Shown one piece after another: positions 3,984-5,362 of a DNA stretch of 5,362 nt. This DNA is from Desulfonatronospira sp. Lineage in GTDB: Bacteria > Desulfobacterota > Desulfovibrionia > Desulfovibrionales > Desulfonatronovibrionaceae. The translations under genes and the position numbers were made by a program. The DNA is taken from NCBI GenBank assembly GCA_003563255.1, contig PWSL01000217.1:1-5362 (forward strand). The letters are read 5' to 3'. The first letter of the stretch is position 1, and the number at the start of each line of letters is the position of its first letter. Under the pieces are notes generated by a model. It did no database searches. It was not told the DNA's origin and was given only the letters and a program-made list of their open reading frames with translations.

Positions 3984-5362
3984 CTACACCCTCTCCCACT
4001 CAAACCCCACCACATTACGTTCCTGATGAGAAAACTCCACGCCTATCAGATACACTTCCTGTCCTGCATACTTTTCAGCGTAGCCTCTGGCCTTGATCTG
4101 CTCAAGGGGTCTGCCTTCACCTGCAAGCTCAACAACTTCAAACTCCAAGATGTAAACCCGGCCCTGAAAGCCTACAGCCAGGTCCAGGCGTCCCTTGCTG
4201 GTGGGCTCTTCAGGCCGTACATCCAGACCCAGGGCGGCGAAATAGCAATAGACCACAGAAGCATAATATCCTTCGTACTTAGACAATTGATTCCTGCGGT
4301 ACCAGTCTGCTGGAATGGAAGCGAAAAAGGCATGAAATATGGCTTTCAGGCTGTCTAAATCATTGGCCAGCAAGGCATCATAGGCTGCAAACTTGGCATT
4401 CTCAGACTCAGCCATAGTTCCGGTGAGATAAGTAAGAAGTGAATCAGTCAAACTCCGGCGGACTTCAAGGTTGGGGTATCCCAGAAAAAATCTTCTGCCC
4501 CCGGCTATCTGCTGTGCAGACTTAATTGTCAGGTAGCCGGTTTGAAAAAGCAGGGTCTCAACCTCAATACGCTCCATATCAAAACTGCCTAGAAGTTTTT
4601 CACTGGCTTGCAAAGACTCAAGAGATGGTATTACATACTTCCTGGAATGCAGCATCTTAATCAAAAAACTTGGCGTGCCGGTCTCAAACCAGTAGTTGGA
4701 AAACTCTTTTGATTTAAGATACAGCAGAATATCAAATGGATTGTAGACCTCCTTGCCCAGCCAGTTGTAGCCATTGTACCATTGCCTGACCTCTTCCAGA
4801 TCCACTCCCTCAAGAAGGTCCGCAAAAACACTTTCCAGCTCAGCTTGAGTGTAGCCGCAAATGTCTGAAAATTTATGGTCCACGGTTATGTCTTCCAAGT
4901 TGTTCAACCCGCTGAACAATGACACCTTGCTGAATTTGGACACCCCGGTTATAAATACAAACTTGATGTAAAGGTCAGCATCCTTGATTACAGAATAATA
5001 GTTCTTGAGCTCTTCACGAATGGCTACAGCCGTTTCTGTGTTTTCAATGTTGTCCAGTATGGGCTTGTCATACTCATCCACCAGGATGACCACTTTACGG
5101 CCGGACTTTTCATGCAGACTATGAATTAATTCGGCGAAACGACCCTTTAAGCTTTGTTTTACATACTCAATTCCGTATTCCCGGCTGTGGTCATACAGAA
5201 TTTCATCAAAGGTGGTCTCAAGCTCATTAATATTTCGAACTACTCCAGACCCAAAACTTACATGCACCACAGGATTAACCCTGCTCCAGTCCCAGCAGTC
5301 TTCTAAGTACAACCCCTGAAACAATTCCTGTTTTCCCTCAAAAGCAGCCTTGATAGTGCTCA
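3984..5362 (-). CDS. AAA-ATPase-like / PD-(D/E)XK nuclease-like protein, N-terminus cut by window edge
   Basis: About 458 residues are visible; the frame stays open to 5362, so the start and the expected Walker A loop (usually RPRRFGKS) lie outside. The first residues STIKAAFEGKQELFQGLY fit the family just after Walker A. Visible landmarks, numbered from the first complete codon, are Walker B VVILVDEYDKP (about 90-100), the sensor-like FITGVSKFSKVSLFSGLNN (136-154), YNGY (195-198) and NPFDILLYL (207-215). The C-terminus is of PDDEXK_9/DUF1703 type: YEGYY (362-366), GRLDL with Asp393, and ILEFE with Glu406, followed by LEQIKARGYAEKY (419-431). Such AAA-ATPase-like (PF09820) proteins have no settled role; they occur in many copies in some genomes, and links to mobile DNA or defence are conjecture. 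The usual EFK lysine is Glu408 here. Confidence 0.9.
   Translation of the reverse strand, partial: STIKAAFEGKQELFQGLYLEDCWDWSRVNPVVHVSFGSGVVRNINELETTFDEILYDHSREYGIEYVKQSLKGRFAELIHSLHEKSGRKVVILVDEYDKPILDNIENTETAVAIREELKNYYSVIKDADLYIKFVFITGVSKFSKVSLFSGLNNLEDITVDHKFSDICGYTQAELESVFADLLEGVDLEEVRQWYNGYNWLGKEVYNPFDILLYLKSKEFSNYWFETGTPSFLIKMLHSRKYVIPSLESLQASEKLLGSFDMERIEVETLLFQTGYLTIKSAQQIAGGRRFFLGYPNLEVRRSLTDSLLTYLTGTMAESENAKFAAYDALLANDLDSLKAIFHAFFASIPADWYRRNQLSKYEGYYASVVYCYFAALGLDVRPEEPTSKGRLDLAVGFQGRVYILEFEVVELAGEGRPLEQIKARGYAEKYAGQEVYLIGVEFSHQERNVVGFEWERV

Noticed and set aside
5322..5324. TTG as start codon of the AAA-ATPase-like gene
   Set aside because: The frame stays open upstream to the window edge and the extra residues fit the family's sequence after Walker A, so the TTG encodes an internal leucine.

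Overview
The window holds two complete minus-strand genes (a YheT-type alpha/beta hydrolase and a cysteine-rich HEAT-like protein), a plus-strand tandem pair of small paralogues, and two genes cut by the window edges: the 3' end of a UxaA-type dehydratase on the left and an AAA-ATPase-like/PD-(D/E)XK protein on the right. Base composition is roughly balanced, several proteins are acidic, and the gene spacing is loose with many hairpin-forming repeats. Together with the AAA-ATPase/PDDEXK_9 protein, this suggests a free-living Gram-negative such as a Desulfovibrionales-like member of the Desulfobacterota. That placement is an impression, not a proof.

Layout. Bases 1-108 are the C-terminal end of an altronate/galactarate dehydratase-like protein. 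Its stop codon abuts a perfect 6-bp-stem hairpin. Bases 109-483 are gene-free and carry that hairpin, a T-rich GACAGGATT tract, a 130-bp repeat (copy A) and AT-rich dyads. Bases 484-1461 (minus) encode the hydrolase, whose upstream gap (1462-1589) contains a large imperfect dyad. Bases 1590-2312 (minus) encode the Cys/HEAT-like protein, which has a good ribosome binding site.

Bases 2313-3107 contain no convincing gene. They hold a 179-bp inverted-repeat unit (2526-2704) followed directly by copy B of the dispersed repeat (2713-2826), then a probable leader for the small genes. Bases 3108-3356 and 3433-3699 (plus) are two paralogues of 82 and 88 residues. They are about 60% identical over 82 aligned positions without a gap, and have a pattern reminiscent of LSm/Hfq proteins. 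Bases 3700-3983 lie between convergent genes and carry a second copy of the GCGGGC hairpin, GGGAC/GTCCC palindromes, a dense cluster of CAGATAAC inverted repeats followed by a T-run, and another GACAGGATT tract. Bases 3984-5362 (minus) encode the AAA-ATPase-like/nuclease-like protein without its N-terminus.

Nothing shows that these genes form one pathway. The hydrolase and the Cys/HEAT-like gene share a strand, but 128 bp separate them. The region looks like ordinary chromosome seeded with REP-like mobile repeats. The items most worth following up are the tandem LSm-like pair, the repeat family and the altered nuclease motif of the ATPase protein.
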